Shown here: positions 1 to 7,580 of the stretch, piece by piece | Position numbering within the stretch: position 1 is the stretch's first letter | Layout: each line of letters opens with the position of its first letter | DNA from: Ensifer sp. IC3342 | GTDB lineage: Bacteria > Pseudomonadota > Alphaproteobacteria > Rhizobiales > Rhizobiaceae | Length of the DNA: 64,000 bases | Direction: 5' to 3' | Assembly (NCBI RefSeq): GCF_020193655.1 | Contig: NZ_JADYVE010000007.1 | Location: 62,001-126,000 of the forward strand | The notes under the pieces: model-generated | Told to the model about the DNA's origin: nothing | Databases searched by the model: none | What the model saw: only the letters and a program-made list of their open reading frames with translations | Made by a program: the position numbers and the translations under genes

Positions 1-779
1 TCGTCGCTGTCGAAGCCGATCACCTTGATCTTGTCGCCGAGCTTGTTTTCCGCGATCGCCTGGCCGACGCCCTGCGCCATGATCAGATTGGAGGCGAAGA
101 CGCCGACGAGATTCGGGTTGGCGGTGATCAGGTCGGTCATCATATTGAGACCGGTCGTCGCTTGGCCATCGGCATATTTGTCGGCAACGACCTTGAAGCC
201 CGGATACTTGGTCTTAATCTGATCGAGGAAACCCTCGCGGCGCTGGTCGAGCGAGCCGACGCCCGGCAAACTGGTGATGATGGCGATTTCGCCTTCCTCC
301 TTGCCGGTCGCCTCCTTGATTGCGGCGGCGAGCCCGTCAGCGGCAATACGACCGCCCTGGACGTTGTCGGTCGTCAGGAACGAGGTGAAGGCCTTCGAGT
401 CAGCGGCCGAGTCGATGCCGATGATCGGAACAGCTTTTGCTGCCTCGTCGATCGGCTTGCCGAGCGCCTTGAATTCGGTCGGCGAGATGACGACCGCAGC
501 CGGCGAGCCGGCGACGGCATTTTCGAGAATGCTGATCTGACCGTTGATGTCCGATTCAGACTGGGCGCCAAGCTCCGGCACATTCACGCCGAGATCCTTA
601 CCGGCGGCGCGCGCGCCCGCGAGAACGATCTGCCAATAGAAGGAAGTCGTATCCTTCACGATGATCGGGATCGTGACGTCCTGCGCGAATGACGCGACCG
701 GCGCCATCGTGGCAAGGAAGGCGGCGCCGGCCAGTGCGGTAAAGGCACGGCGGGATAGAATGTGCTTTGTGATGCTCAT
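1..779 (-). CDS. Sugar ABC transporter periplasmic substrate-binding protein (C-terminus outside window)
   Basis: Reading leftward from the ATG at 779, the protein has a signal peptide (basic start SITKHILSRR, hydrophobic stretch, cleavage near ASFAQD). A periplasmic-binding-protein fold of the ribose/xylose type 1 family follows: DVTIPIIVKDTTSFYWQ at the mature N-terminus, ILENAVAGSPAAVVISP, GIDSAADSKAF, TTDNVQGGRIAADGL, GFDSD. Such proteins bind a monosaccharide in the periplasm and deliver it to an ABC permease. About 259 residues are visible; the remainder runs off the left edge, so permease and ATPase genes may lie beyond. The ligand cannot be told from sequence. A 22-bp motif 68 bp upstream is nearly identical to one before the UxaA-type gene, which ties this gene to the sugar-acid cluster. 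Confidence 0.9.
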   Translation of the reverse strand, partial: MSITKHILSRRAFTALAGAAFLATMAPVASFAQDVTIPIIVKDTTSFYWQIVLAGARAAGKDLGVNVPELGAQSESDINGQISILENAVAGSPAAVVISPTEFKALGKPIDEAAKAVPIIGIDSAADSKAFTSFLTTDNVQGGRIAADGLAAAIKEATGKEEGEIAIITSLPGVGSLDQRREGFLDQIKTKYPGFKVVADKYADGQATTGLNMMTDLITANPNLVGVFASNLIMAQGVGQAIAENKLGDKIKVIGFDSD

Positions 780-846
780 CGGGTTTCTCCTCTCAAATAC
801 ACCTGTTCCGTTATTGGATGCGATCCGCAAGGTGCATACGGATCGA

Positions 847-868
847 TCTTTTATCTATAAAAAACAGA
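847..868. promoter_or_regulatory. Putative GntR-family operator upstream of the binding-protein gene
   Basis: The 22-bp sequence begins TCTTTTATC and ends AACAGA. It matches the motif at 3796-3817 at 18 of 22 positions, with weak dyad symmetry (TCT-TT near one end, AA-AGA at the other). It lies 68 bp before the start codon of the minus-strand gene. Because the second copy sits beside the gene of a GntR regulator, I infer that it is that regulator's operator. Confidence 0.5.
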
Positions 869-1043
869 TTGGCACGCTAGCGCAGTGAACTTGAAATGGC
901 AAGCCGTTCTGCCGGTTCTATTCATTGCGTTCCTCCCAGACGCAACAACATGTTTTCATAGGCATTTCGGTATCTGGACGGGCCACCGGCGGGCCGGTGC
1001 CCCCTTTTTGGCCGTGGCGCCGACATCAAGTCGGCGCCACGTG

Positions 1044-2063
1044 TCACGCCCTTACCGCCTCGAGCCCGAGCTCGGGCGCAACAAGCGTGTAAGGTTCGAA
1101 GGCGGCAAAGTCTTGCGCCGCGATCTTCCGTCGCGTGAGTTCCATATTGCGTTCCAGGCTTGAAGGCTTCGCGGTTCCGAGCAGGACCGAGGCGACCTGG
1201 CGGTTGGCAAGCGGAAAAAGGAGCGCGGGGGCGGCAAGCGGCATGCCGCGTTCGCGTGCGATTTTTTCCATTGCAGCAACTCGCGTCCGCACGTCTTCGC
1301 TGGCCGGCATGTAGTCGAAATGGGCGCCCTCCACCGGGCCGGTGGCGAGGATGCCGGAATTGAACACGCCGCCAACGACGAGCGACGTCCCCTTCTTCTC
1401 GCAAAGAGGAAGCAACTCGGCGACCGCCGAGCGGTCGAGAAGCGTATAGCGCCCGGCCAAGAGGATGCAGTCGATATCGGCCCGCCGCATGACCTCAAGG
1501 CAGACCGGCACTTCGTTGACGCCGAGGCCGTAAGCCGAGATGACACCGCTCGATTTCAGCTCTTCCAGAGCCTTCAGGCCGGAATCCATCAGTTGCCGCA
1601 AGAGCACGGCATTCTTCGCGGCGCCGTGGGTGTAGACGCCGATGTCATGGACATAGAGGATGTCGATGCGATTGAGACCGAGGCGCGCATAGCTGAACTC
1701 GACGGACCGCATGATCGCGTCATAGCTGTAGTCGAAGGTCACGTCGAAATTCAGCGGTTTCACGTAGGAATAGTCGGGAACCGCGCCTTCCGGCACCGGA
1801 CGAAGCAGGCGGCCCACTTTTGTCGAGAGCACGAAGCTGTCGCGCGGCTTGTCCTGCAGGAAATCGCCGACGCGCCGCTCGGCCAGTCCCAGCCCGTAAT
1901 AGGGCGCTACGTCGAAATAGCGGATGCCGGCGGCCCAAGCCGCATCCAGCGTCGCCATTGCGGCCTCGCGCGTGCATTCGCGATAGAGGCCGCCAAGCCC
2001 GGCCGCGCCAAAACTGTACTCGGTCACCGCAAGGTCGGTCCGACCGATCTTTCTGGTCTGCAT
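1044..2063 (-). CDS. Aldo/keto reductase, sugar (fucose/galactose-type) dehydrogenase-like
   Basis: A 339-residue NAD(P)-dependent oxidoreductase of the aldo/keto reductase superfamily. The catalytic tetrad is visible: Asp51 and Tyr56 in FDVAPYYG, Lys82 in STKVGR, His139 in ILYVHD. The opening RKIGRTDLAVTEYSFG and the overall pattern resemble the L-fucose/D-threo-aldose 1-dehydrogenase subgroup, which oxidises an aldose to its lactone. Its position between a sugar-binding protein and a sugar-acid dehydratase fits the first oxidation of a non-phosphorylative sugar pathway. The ATG at 2063 follows a purine-rich GGAGGAAACAAGG stretch. The exact substrate is unknown. Confidence 0.85.
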   Translation of the reverse strand: MQTRKIGRTDLAVTEYSFGAAGLGGLYRECTREAAMATLDAAWAAGIRYFDVAPYYGLGLAERRVGDFLQDKPRDSFVLSTKVGRLLRPVPEGAVPDYSYVKPLNFDVTFDYSYDAIMRSVEFSYARLGLNRIDILYVHDIGVYTHGAAKNAVLLRQLMDSGLKALEELKSSGVISAYGLGVNEVPVCLEVMRRADIDCILLAGRYTLLDRSAVAELLPLCEKKGTSLVVGGVFNSGILATGPVEGAHFDYMPASEDVRTRVAAMEKIARERGMPLAAPALLFPLANRQVASVLLGTAKPSSLERNMELTRRKIAAQDFAAFEPYTLVAPELGLEAVRA

Positions 2064-2114
2064 TCCTTGTTTCCTCCTCCAAGGATGCGCGTTTCTAAAT
2101 TCAAGAGCGGATTA

Positions 2115-2222
2115 CCCTCACCCGGCCCTCTCCCCGCAAGCGGGGAGAGGGGAACTTTAGCGGCTGCGGCATCGTCCCTTCTCCCCGCGCGCGGGGAGAA
2201 GGTGCCGGCAGGCGGATGAGGG
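2115..2222. repeat. RIME1-type palindromic element, copy 1
   Basis: A ~108-bp element bounded by CCCTCACC and GGATGAGGG. It contains two strong palindromes of the form CTCCCCGC-n-GCGGGGAG and the linker GGTGCCGGCAGGCGGATGAG. It lies between the aldo/keto reductase and the UxaA-type gene. Rhizobium-specific intergenic mosaic elements with this layout are known from Sinorhizobium and relatives. It could attenuate or stabilise the mRNA between the two minus-strand genes. Confidence 0.85.
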
Positions 2223-2237
2223 CAGTCGCCTGTCCCT

Positions 2238-3770
2238 CTAAAGCGTGGCTCCCAGATGCCAGGGCACGAACTCATTGTCGCCGTAGCCGAACAGTTCGCT
2301 CTTGGTCTTGCGGCCGGAAGCCGTATCGATGATCAGGTCGAAGATTTCACGGCCAAGCCCGGCGATGGTCGCCTCTCCCGAAGCGATCACACCGCAATCG
2401 ATGTCCATGTCTTCCTCCATGGCACGATAAAGCGGCGTATTGCTGGTGAGCTTGATCGATGGCGCGGGACGACAGCCGAAACAGCTGCCGCGCCCGGTGG
2501 TAAACGCGATGACGTTGGCCCCGCCGGCGACTTGGCCGGTTGCCGAAACCGGGTCGTAGCCGGGCGTATCCATGAATACGAGCCCGTGCTCGGTCACACG
2601 CTCGGCATAATTGTAGACAGCCGTCAACGGCGAGCGTCCGCCCTTCGCGACCGCACCAAGCGATTTTTCCAGGATGGTCGTCAGACCGCCGCGCTTGTTG
2701 CCCGGCGAAGGATTATTGTCGAGCGACGCTCCGTGCAGGGCAACGTAGTTTTCCCACCAGGAAATCAGGCTATCGAGCTTGACCGCAACGTCCTCGTTGA
2801 CCGCGCGGCTGCGCAAGAGATGTTCGGCGCCGTATATCTCCGAGGTTTCCGAGAGGATCGCGGTGCCGCCGGCACCGGCGAGAATATCGACCGCGGCACC
2901 GAGCGCGGGGTTCGCCGTGACGCCCGAAAGTCCGTCGGAGCCGCCGCATTGCAAACCGACGATGATCTCGCTGACAGGTATCGGCACACGCCGCGCCGTT
3001 GCGACTTCCTGGGCGATCTCATCAAGCACGCCGAGCGCGCGCTCGACCGAGCGGCGGGACCCGCCCGCCTCCTGGATGTTGAAATGGCGCTTTTCCGCGC
3101 CCGAGCCGCTCTGGCCATAGAGCGTCAACTGGTTAACTTCGCAACCAAGCCCGACCATCAGCACGCCGCCGAAATTGGCGTGGCGGGCGTAGCCGGCAAG
3201 CGTCCGGTGCAGGTTCTTCATCCCGTCGCCGGTGGATGACATGCCGCAGCCCTGGTCGTGAACGATCGGCACGAAGCCGTCGATGCCCTCATATCTCGGG
3301 AGAATCCGCCGGTTGGCCTCGTCGGCAATGGCGCGACAGACCGTGGTGGAACAGTTCACGCTGGCGATGATGCCGATATAGTTGCGCGTTGCCGCCCGTC
3401 CGTCGGCCCTGCGGTAACCAAGGAAGGTCCGCGCCTTGTCGGCGGCGCTTGCGGACTCGGGCGCAACTGTGGCGCCGATCGCAAGACGGTCCTGGTCAAA
3501 GGCGAGATTGTGCGAATGCACGTGATCCCCGGCGCCGATATCGCTGGTCGCGCGGCCGATCGCCTGGGCGTACTTGATCACCGGCTCGCCGCTTCCAATC
3601 GCTCGTACCGCAACCTTGTGGCCGGGCTCGATCCGCACCTTGGCGCTGGCGCCGCCCGGAAGCAGCTGCCCTGCCTCGATCGGAAAGGTGGCTACGGCGA
3701 CGTTGTCCTCCGGCGAAAGAAGGATTGAAGACGGGGCGGACAAAAGCGGCACTCCTGGATTTCGTTTCAT
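2238..3770 (-). CDS. UxaA-family altronate/galactarate dehydratase-like hydro-lyase
   Basis: A 510-residue protein with both halves of the UxaA/GarD architecture fused. An SAF domain covers about residues 15-95 (ending near GDHVHSHNL). A large catalytic domain follows, with TRNYIGIIASVNCS, HDQGCGMSSTGDG, GLGCEVNQ and GSCFGCRPAPSIKLTSN. Family members dehydrate aldonic or aldaric acids (D-altronate, D-galactarate) to 2-keto-3-deoxy sugar acids, usually with a divalent metal. I chose the ATG at 3770 (MKRNPGVPLL); an in-frame extension to 3827 runs into the promoter region. It is divergent from the GntR regulator and sits near an aldolase that could cleave the keto-deoxy product. The substrate is not determinable here. 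Confidence 0.85.
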   Translation of the reverse strand: MKRNPGVPLLSAPSSILLSPEDNVAVATFPIEAGQLLPGGASAKVRIEPGHKVAVRAIGSGEPVIKYAQAIGRATSDIGAGDHVHSHNLAFDQDRLAIGATVAPESASAADKARTFLGYRRADGRAATRNYIGIIASVNCSTTVCRAIADEANRRILPRYEGIDGFVPIVHDQGCGMSSTGDGMKNLHRTLAGYARHANFGGVLMVGLGCEVNQLTLYGQSGSGAEKRHFNIQEAGGSRRSVERALGVLDEIAQEVATARRVPIPVSEIIVGLQCGGSDGLSGVTANPALGAAVDILAGAGGTAILSETSEIYGAEHLLRSRAVNEDVAVKLDSLISWWENYVALHGASLDNNPSPGNKRGGLTTILEKSLGAVAKGGRSPLTAVYNYAERVTEHGLVFMDTPGYDPVSATGQVAGGANVIAFTTGRGSCFGCRPAPSIKLTSNTPLYRAMEEDMDIDCGVIASGEATIAGLGREIFDLIIDTASGRKTKSELFGYGDNEFVPWHLGATL

Positions 3771-3795
3771 ATGCAATGATCGCGCAATCAATTTG

Positions 3796-3817
3796 TCTTT
3801 TATCCACAATAGACAGA
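3796..3817. promoter_or_regulatory. Putative GntR-family operator between dehydratase and regulator genes
   Basis: A 22-bp imperfect palindrome (TCTTTTATCC through TAGACAGA, with an outer GTCT/AGAC dyad) 26 bp before the dehydratase start codon. It is the second copy of the motif at 847-868. The surrounding 3771-4110 gap (340 bp) otherwise shows only AT-rich promoter-like DNA near the dehydratase start. The regulator is encoded at its right end. Confidence 0.5.
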
Positions 3818-4110
3818 AATACGTCAACAGGTATTATGGTCGAAAACCGGCGTCGGCAGTCGCCGTCGACCGAAGCAGGCGTGTGAAGACTGGAGCTATC
3901 AGATGGCGAAATATGCCCGCGGCGGCCAAGACAAATGCGCGCTCGCGCGCTACAGCGTCGTTGCTTCGGACGGTTTCGGATGAAGAGATCACACGGGCGA
4001 TCCACAGCGCCACAGCGACCTTTCCGCATCTGGCAAGACGAGCCGCGCGATAGAGCAGCAACGAGTTTCGGGCCGACGCCCGCAGCAACAGGGAACCAGC
4101 CGGACCTTCC

Positions 4111-4989
4111 ATGGCGAAGCAGAACACAGTTTTCAAGGATGCCTTCAATCGCTGCCTGAAGCTCTTAGCGGAGACCTCCACGCTGCCGTCCGAGCCCGAA
4201 CTCGGACAGGTGCTCGGGGTGAGCCGCACAACCGTCCGCGCCATTCTCGCCCGCTGCGAGGAGCTCAAGCTGATCATCTGGGACAAGCGCCGGAAAATCG
4301 TGCTGCGCCGTCCGGAGCCCTCCGACTATTTTCCGACGGAAGAGACCAGCTCGCTTGCAGAAATCATCGAACGCAGTTTCATGCGCCGGATTCTGGCCGG
4401 GGGCGCCGAACCCGGCATGCAGATCAACGAGCTCGAACTCGCGCGCGAGATCGGCACCGGCACGACAAGCGTACGCGAATTCCTGATCCGCTTCAGCCGC
4501 TTCGGGCTGATCGAGAAGCGGCCGAACAGCCATTGGGTGCTCAAGGGTTTTACCCGTGAGTTCGCGCTCGAACTGACCGAGGTGCGGGAAATGTTCGAGC
4601 TGAGATCCGCTGCGAGCTTCGTCGCACTGCCGGAGGATCACCCTGCCTGGGAGGAGCTGAAGAAGATTGAGGCGGTGCACCGCGAAATCCTGGCGGACAT
4701 CGACAGCCGCTACAAGGAATTTTCCGAGCTCGATGAGCGCTTCCACCTGCTGGTCCATAAATCGTCCAGCAACCGCTTCATCATCGATTTCTACGACATC
4801 ATCGCGATCGTCTTCCACTATCACTATCAGTGGAACAAGGCGAACTCGCGTGAACGCAATGCGCGCGCGCTCGAAGAGCATCTCGCCTATATCGCCGCTC
4901 TCCAGTCGCGCGACCCGAAGCAGGTGGACCAGGCTTGCCGGCGGCATCTGAAATCGGCGCGTGAGACCTTGCTGCAGTCGATTCCGTAG
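4111..4989 (+). CDS. GntR-family regulator with two tandem winged-helix domains plus an FCD domain
   Basis: A 292-residue protein. A first winged-helix segment lies at residues ~8-67 (LPSEPELGQVLGVSRTTVRA). A second lies at ~84-148 (MQINELELAREIGTGTTSVR, then LIEKRPNSHWVLKGF). The FadR-type C-terminal (FCD) domain spans ~155-287. Likely FCD metal/ligand residues are Asp208, His212, His257 and His279. FCD regulators usually sense organic or sugar acids and repress adjacent catabolic genes. Two DNA-binding modules in one FCD protein are unusual. It is divergent from the UxaA-type gene and probably controls it, and the binding-protein gene, through the shared 22-bp motif. Confidence 0.88.
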   Translation: MAKQNTVFKDAFNRCLKLLAETSTLPSEPELGQVLGVSRTTVRAILARCEELKLIIWDKRRKIVLRRPEPSDYFPTEETSSLAEIIERSFMRRILAGGAEPGMQINELELAREIGTGTTSVREFLIRFSRFGLIEKRPNSHWVLKGFTREFALELTEVREMFELRSAASFVALPEDHPAWEELKKIEAVHREILADIDSRYKEFSELDERFHLLVHKSSSNRFIIDFYDIIAIVFHYHYQWNKANSRERNARALEEHLAYIAALQSRDPKQVDQACRRHLKSARETLLQSIP

Positions 4990-5002
4990 CCGAGAGCGCG
5001 GA

Positions 5003-5803
5003 TCAGTAGCCGGATTCAGATCGCGAAGTCGGTTGCTCGCCCGAAAATTCTTGCCGCAAGCGCTGCGTTGCGCTGACAAGGAGCGTGACATCGGTGCCGA
5101 TGGCCATGAAATCGGCGCCGAGATCGCGATAGTCGCGCGCCTGGGCGAGGTCGAGGGTCATGATGCCGCGCGCCTTACCGGCGCGCTTGATACGCGCAAA
5201 GGCATCGACGATGGCGGCCCGGACATCGGGGTGACCCGGGTTGCCGAGGTGGCCCATGTCTGCGGCAAGGTCGGCCGGGCCGATAAAGAGGCCGTCCACG
5301 CCGTCGAGCGCCGCGATTTCATCGATCGCGTCCAGCCCCTTGCGGCTCTCGATCTGCAGGATGAGACAAATTTCTTCGTTGGCCGTCTGCAGGTAGTCGC
5401 CGATCCGCCCGAAATTCGAGGCGCGGCCAAGAGCGGCGCCTACGCCGCGAATGCCGTGCGGCGGATAACGAACGGCGCGGACCAGTTGCTGTGCCTGCTC
5501 GACGCTATCGACCATCGGGATAAGCAGCGTCTGAACGCCTGTATCTAGAACCTGTTTGATAAGCGCCGTATCGCCGACGCGGAGACGAACGATCGGATGG
5601 CTGCCGCGCCCGGAGGTCGCGCGGAACTGCGCCGAGAGAAGTGGCAGATCGTTCGGTGCATGCTCGCCATCGATCAAAAGCCAATCGTAGCCGCTGTCGG
5701 CCACGACTTCGGCAGCGTAGGGGCTCGCCAGCGCCACCCACAGGCCGAGCTGGAAACGGTTTTCGCGGATCGCTGCTTTAAAGGGATTCTTCGGGGCGGG
5801 CAT
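5003..5803 (-). CDS. HpcH/HpaI-family class II aldolase
   Basis: A 266-residue enzyme of the 4-hydroxy-2-oxoheptanedioate / 2-keto-3-deoxy-L-rhamnonate aldolase family. It is a metal-dependent (beta/alpha)8 barrel that splits 2-keto-4-hydroxy acids to pyruvate plus an aldehyde. Family hallmarks: LIDGEHAPND with His48, PIVRL with Arg73, metal ligands Glu152 (LQIES) and Asp178 (GPADLA), and the segment PHGIRGVG. It converges on the GntR gene with a 13-bp gap. In context it would act on the keto-deoxy acid made by the UxaA-type dehydratase. The aldehyde could be oxidised by the dehydrogenase at 6093-7547. The pathway order is an inference. Confidence 0.88.
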   Translation of the reverse strand: MPAPKNPFKAAIRENRFQLGLWVALASPYAAEVVADSGYDWLLIDGEHAPNDLPLLSAQFRATSGRGSHPIVRLRVGDTALIKQVLDTGVQTLLIPMVDSVEQAQQLVRAVRYPPHGIRGVGAALGRASNFGRIGDYLQTANEEICLILQIESRKGLDAIDEIAALDGVDGLFIGPADLAADMGHLGNPGHPDVRAAIVDAFARIKRAGKARGIMTLDLAQARDYRDLGADFMAIGTDVTLLVSATQRLRQEFSGEQPTSRSESGY

Positions 5804-5845
5804 TGATCGCTCTCCTTTGGCGGAACTAATGGTCGGAGCGGATTG

Positions 5846-5953
5846 CCCCTCACCCTAGCCCTCTCCCCGCAGGCGGGGAGAGGGGACTGGGACTTCACCG
5901 CTTGTCCCTTCTCCCCGCAAGCGGGGAGAAGGTGCCGGCAGGCGGATGAGGGG
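5846..5953. repeat. RIME1-type palindromic element, copy 2
   Basis: A nearly ideal 108-bp copy running from CCCCTCACCCTAGCC to GGCGGATGAGGGG, with two CTCCCCGC/GCGGGGAG palindromes. It lies between the aldolase and the succinate-semialdehyde dehydrogenase genes. Same family as 2115-2222, 17336-17445, 44525-44665 and the fragment at 59777-59803. The rest of the 5804-6092 gap shows no other feature. Confidence 0.88.
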
Positions 5954-6092
5954 CAACGGCCGCAGCTTTTGCAACCCCGCTCAACAAAGGTCCTGGTTCT
6001 CAATCATTCAGAATCGATGACAAGGCTAACTTATTACCCGCAAAAGGAAACCGGCCAGAGCGTTTTGGCCGGCTTGTTTTCGACGCTCCACC

Positions 6093-7547
6093 TCAGGCGA
6101 TGCCACCAAGGCAGACGTATTTAATCTCCACGAACTCCTCGATGCCATATTTCGAGCCTTCGCGGCCGAGGCCGGAAAGCTTGACGCCGCCAAAGGGCGC
6201 TTCGGCCGTGGAAATGAGCCCGGTATTAACACCGACCATGCCGTATTCGAGTGCTTCCGCGACCCGGAAGACCCGGGCGAGATCTGTGGCGTAGAAATAG
6301 GAGGCGAGACCGAACTCGGTGTCGTTGGCCTGGGCGATCACATCGGCTTCGTCCTTGAAGCGGAAGAGCGGCGCGACCGGCCCAAAGGTCTCTTCGCGCG
6401 CGACCGCCATGGCCCGCGTGACATCGGCGAGCACCGTCGCCTCGAAAAATGTGCCGCCGAGAGCGTGGCGTCGGCCCCCCTGCACGACCCGGGCGCCCTT
6501 GGCAAGCGCATCGGCGACATGCTCCTCGACCTTGGCGAGCGCCGGCTGGTCGATCAGCGGACCGAGAATGACCCCTTCCTCCATGCCGTTGCCGGTCTTA
6601 AGTTTCGCAACGGCGGCGGCAAGCTTCTCGGAGAAGGCCTCGTAGACGCCGTCCTGAACATAGATGCGGTTGGCGCAGACGCAGGTCTGACCGTTGTTGC
6701 GGAACTTGGCGATCAATGCACCCTCGACGGCCGCATCGAGATCGGCATCGTCGAAAACGATGAAGGGGGCGTTGCCGCCAAGCTCCAGGCCGAGCTTCTT
6801 GATCGTGGTCGCGCTCTGCCGATAGAGCTCCGCGCCGACTTCCGTTGAGCCGGTAAATGTCAGCTTACGCACGGCCGGGTTGGAGGTCATCTCGGCGCCG
6901 ATCTCGCGCGCCGAGCCGGTGATGACGGAAAAGAGGCCCTTCGGCATGCCGGCGCGTTCCGCGAGCACGGCGATCGCAATCGCGGAGAAGGGCGTCTGCC
7001 CGGCCGGCTTCAGCACCATGGCGCAACCGGCGGCAAAAGCAGGGCCGGCCTTGCGGGTGATCATCGCGTTCGGGAAGTTCCATGGGGTGATCGCGGCGAC
7101 AACGCCGATCGGCTGCTTCATCACCAGGATGCGCTTGTCCTTCTGATGGCCGGGCACGAGGTCGCCATAAACGCGGCGTGCCTCTTCCGCAAACCACTCG
7201 ATGAAGCTGGCACCGTAGACAATCTCGCCGGTCGCCTCGGCCAGCGGCTTGCCCTGCTCGATCGTCAGGATCTGGCCGAGATCGTCCTTGTTCTCGATCA
7301 TCAGCTCGAACCAGCGGCGCAGGACGCCCGCGCGCTCCTTGGCGGTACGCGCCGCCCATTCCTTTTGCACCCGTGCCGCGGTCTCGATCGCAGCCCGCGT
7401 CTCGGCGGCACCGAGCTTCGGGACGCGGCCGATGATCTCGCCGGTCGCCGGGTTGTTCACCTCGATCGCGTTTTTCGGGTCGGCTTCGATCCAGTTCTCG
7501 CCCACGAGAGCGGCCTGGCGAAACAGCGACGGATCTTTCAAATTCAT
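6093..7547 (-). CDS. gabD: NAD(P)-dependent succinate-semialdehyde dehydrogenase
   Basis: A 484-residue aldehyde dehydrogenase of the ALDH5/GabD type, which oxidises succinate semialdehyde to succinate. Key residues: Asn157 in TPWNFPN, the cofactor-site FTGSTEVG, general base Glu255 in LELGG, and nucleophile Cys289 in GQTCVC. Cys291 completes the CxC pair typical of GabD. The length is normal for the family. It starts 33 bp after the decarboxylase-like gene upstream, so the two are probably co-transcribed. It may act on GABA-derived semialdehyde or on an aldehyde from the neighbouring aldolase or decarboxylase. Confidence 0.92.
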   Translation of the reverse strand: MNLKDPSLFRQAALVGENWIEADPKNAIEVNNPATGEIIGRVPKLGAAETRAAIETAARVQKEWAARTAKERAGVLRRWFELMIENKDDLGQILTIEQGKPLAEATGEIVYGASFIEWFAEEARRVYGDLVPGHQKDKRILVMKQPIGVVAAITPWNFPNAMITRKAGPAFAAGCAMVLKPAGQTPFSAIAIAVLAERAGMPKGLFSVITGSAREIGAEMTSNPAVRKLTFTGSTEVGAELYRQSATTIKKLGLELGGNAPFIVFDDADLDAAVEGALIAKFRNNGQTCVCANRIYVQDGVYEAFSEKLAAAVAKLKTGNGMEEGVILGPLIDQPALAKVEEHVADALAKGARVVQGGRRHALGGTFFEATVLADVTRAMAVAREETFGPVAPLFRFKDEADVIAQANDTEFGLASYFYATDLARVFRVAEALEYGMVGVNTGLISTAEAPFGGVKLSGLGREGSKYGIEEFVEIKYVCLGGIA

Positions 7548-7580
7548 GGCGCGTCCTTCCTCGGAAAAAATCTACAGAAT

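Noticed and set aside
3511-3522. CACGTG hexamer resembling parS
   Set aside because: Flanks (TGCACGTGATCC) lack the TTT/AAA arms; it lies inside the dehydratase gene. The same applies to the hexamers near 7872, 32617, 34157, 43162 and 50025.
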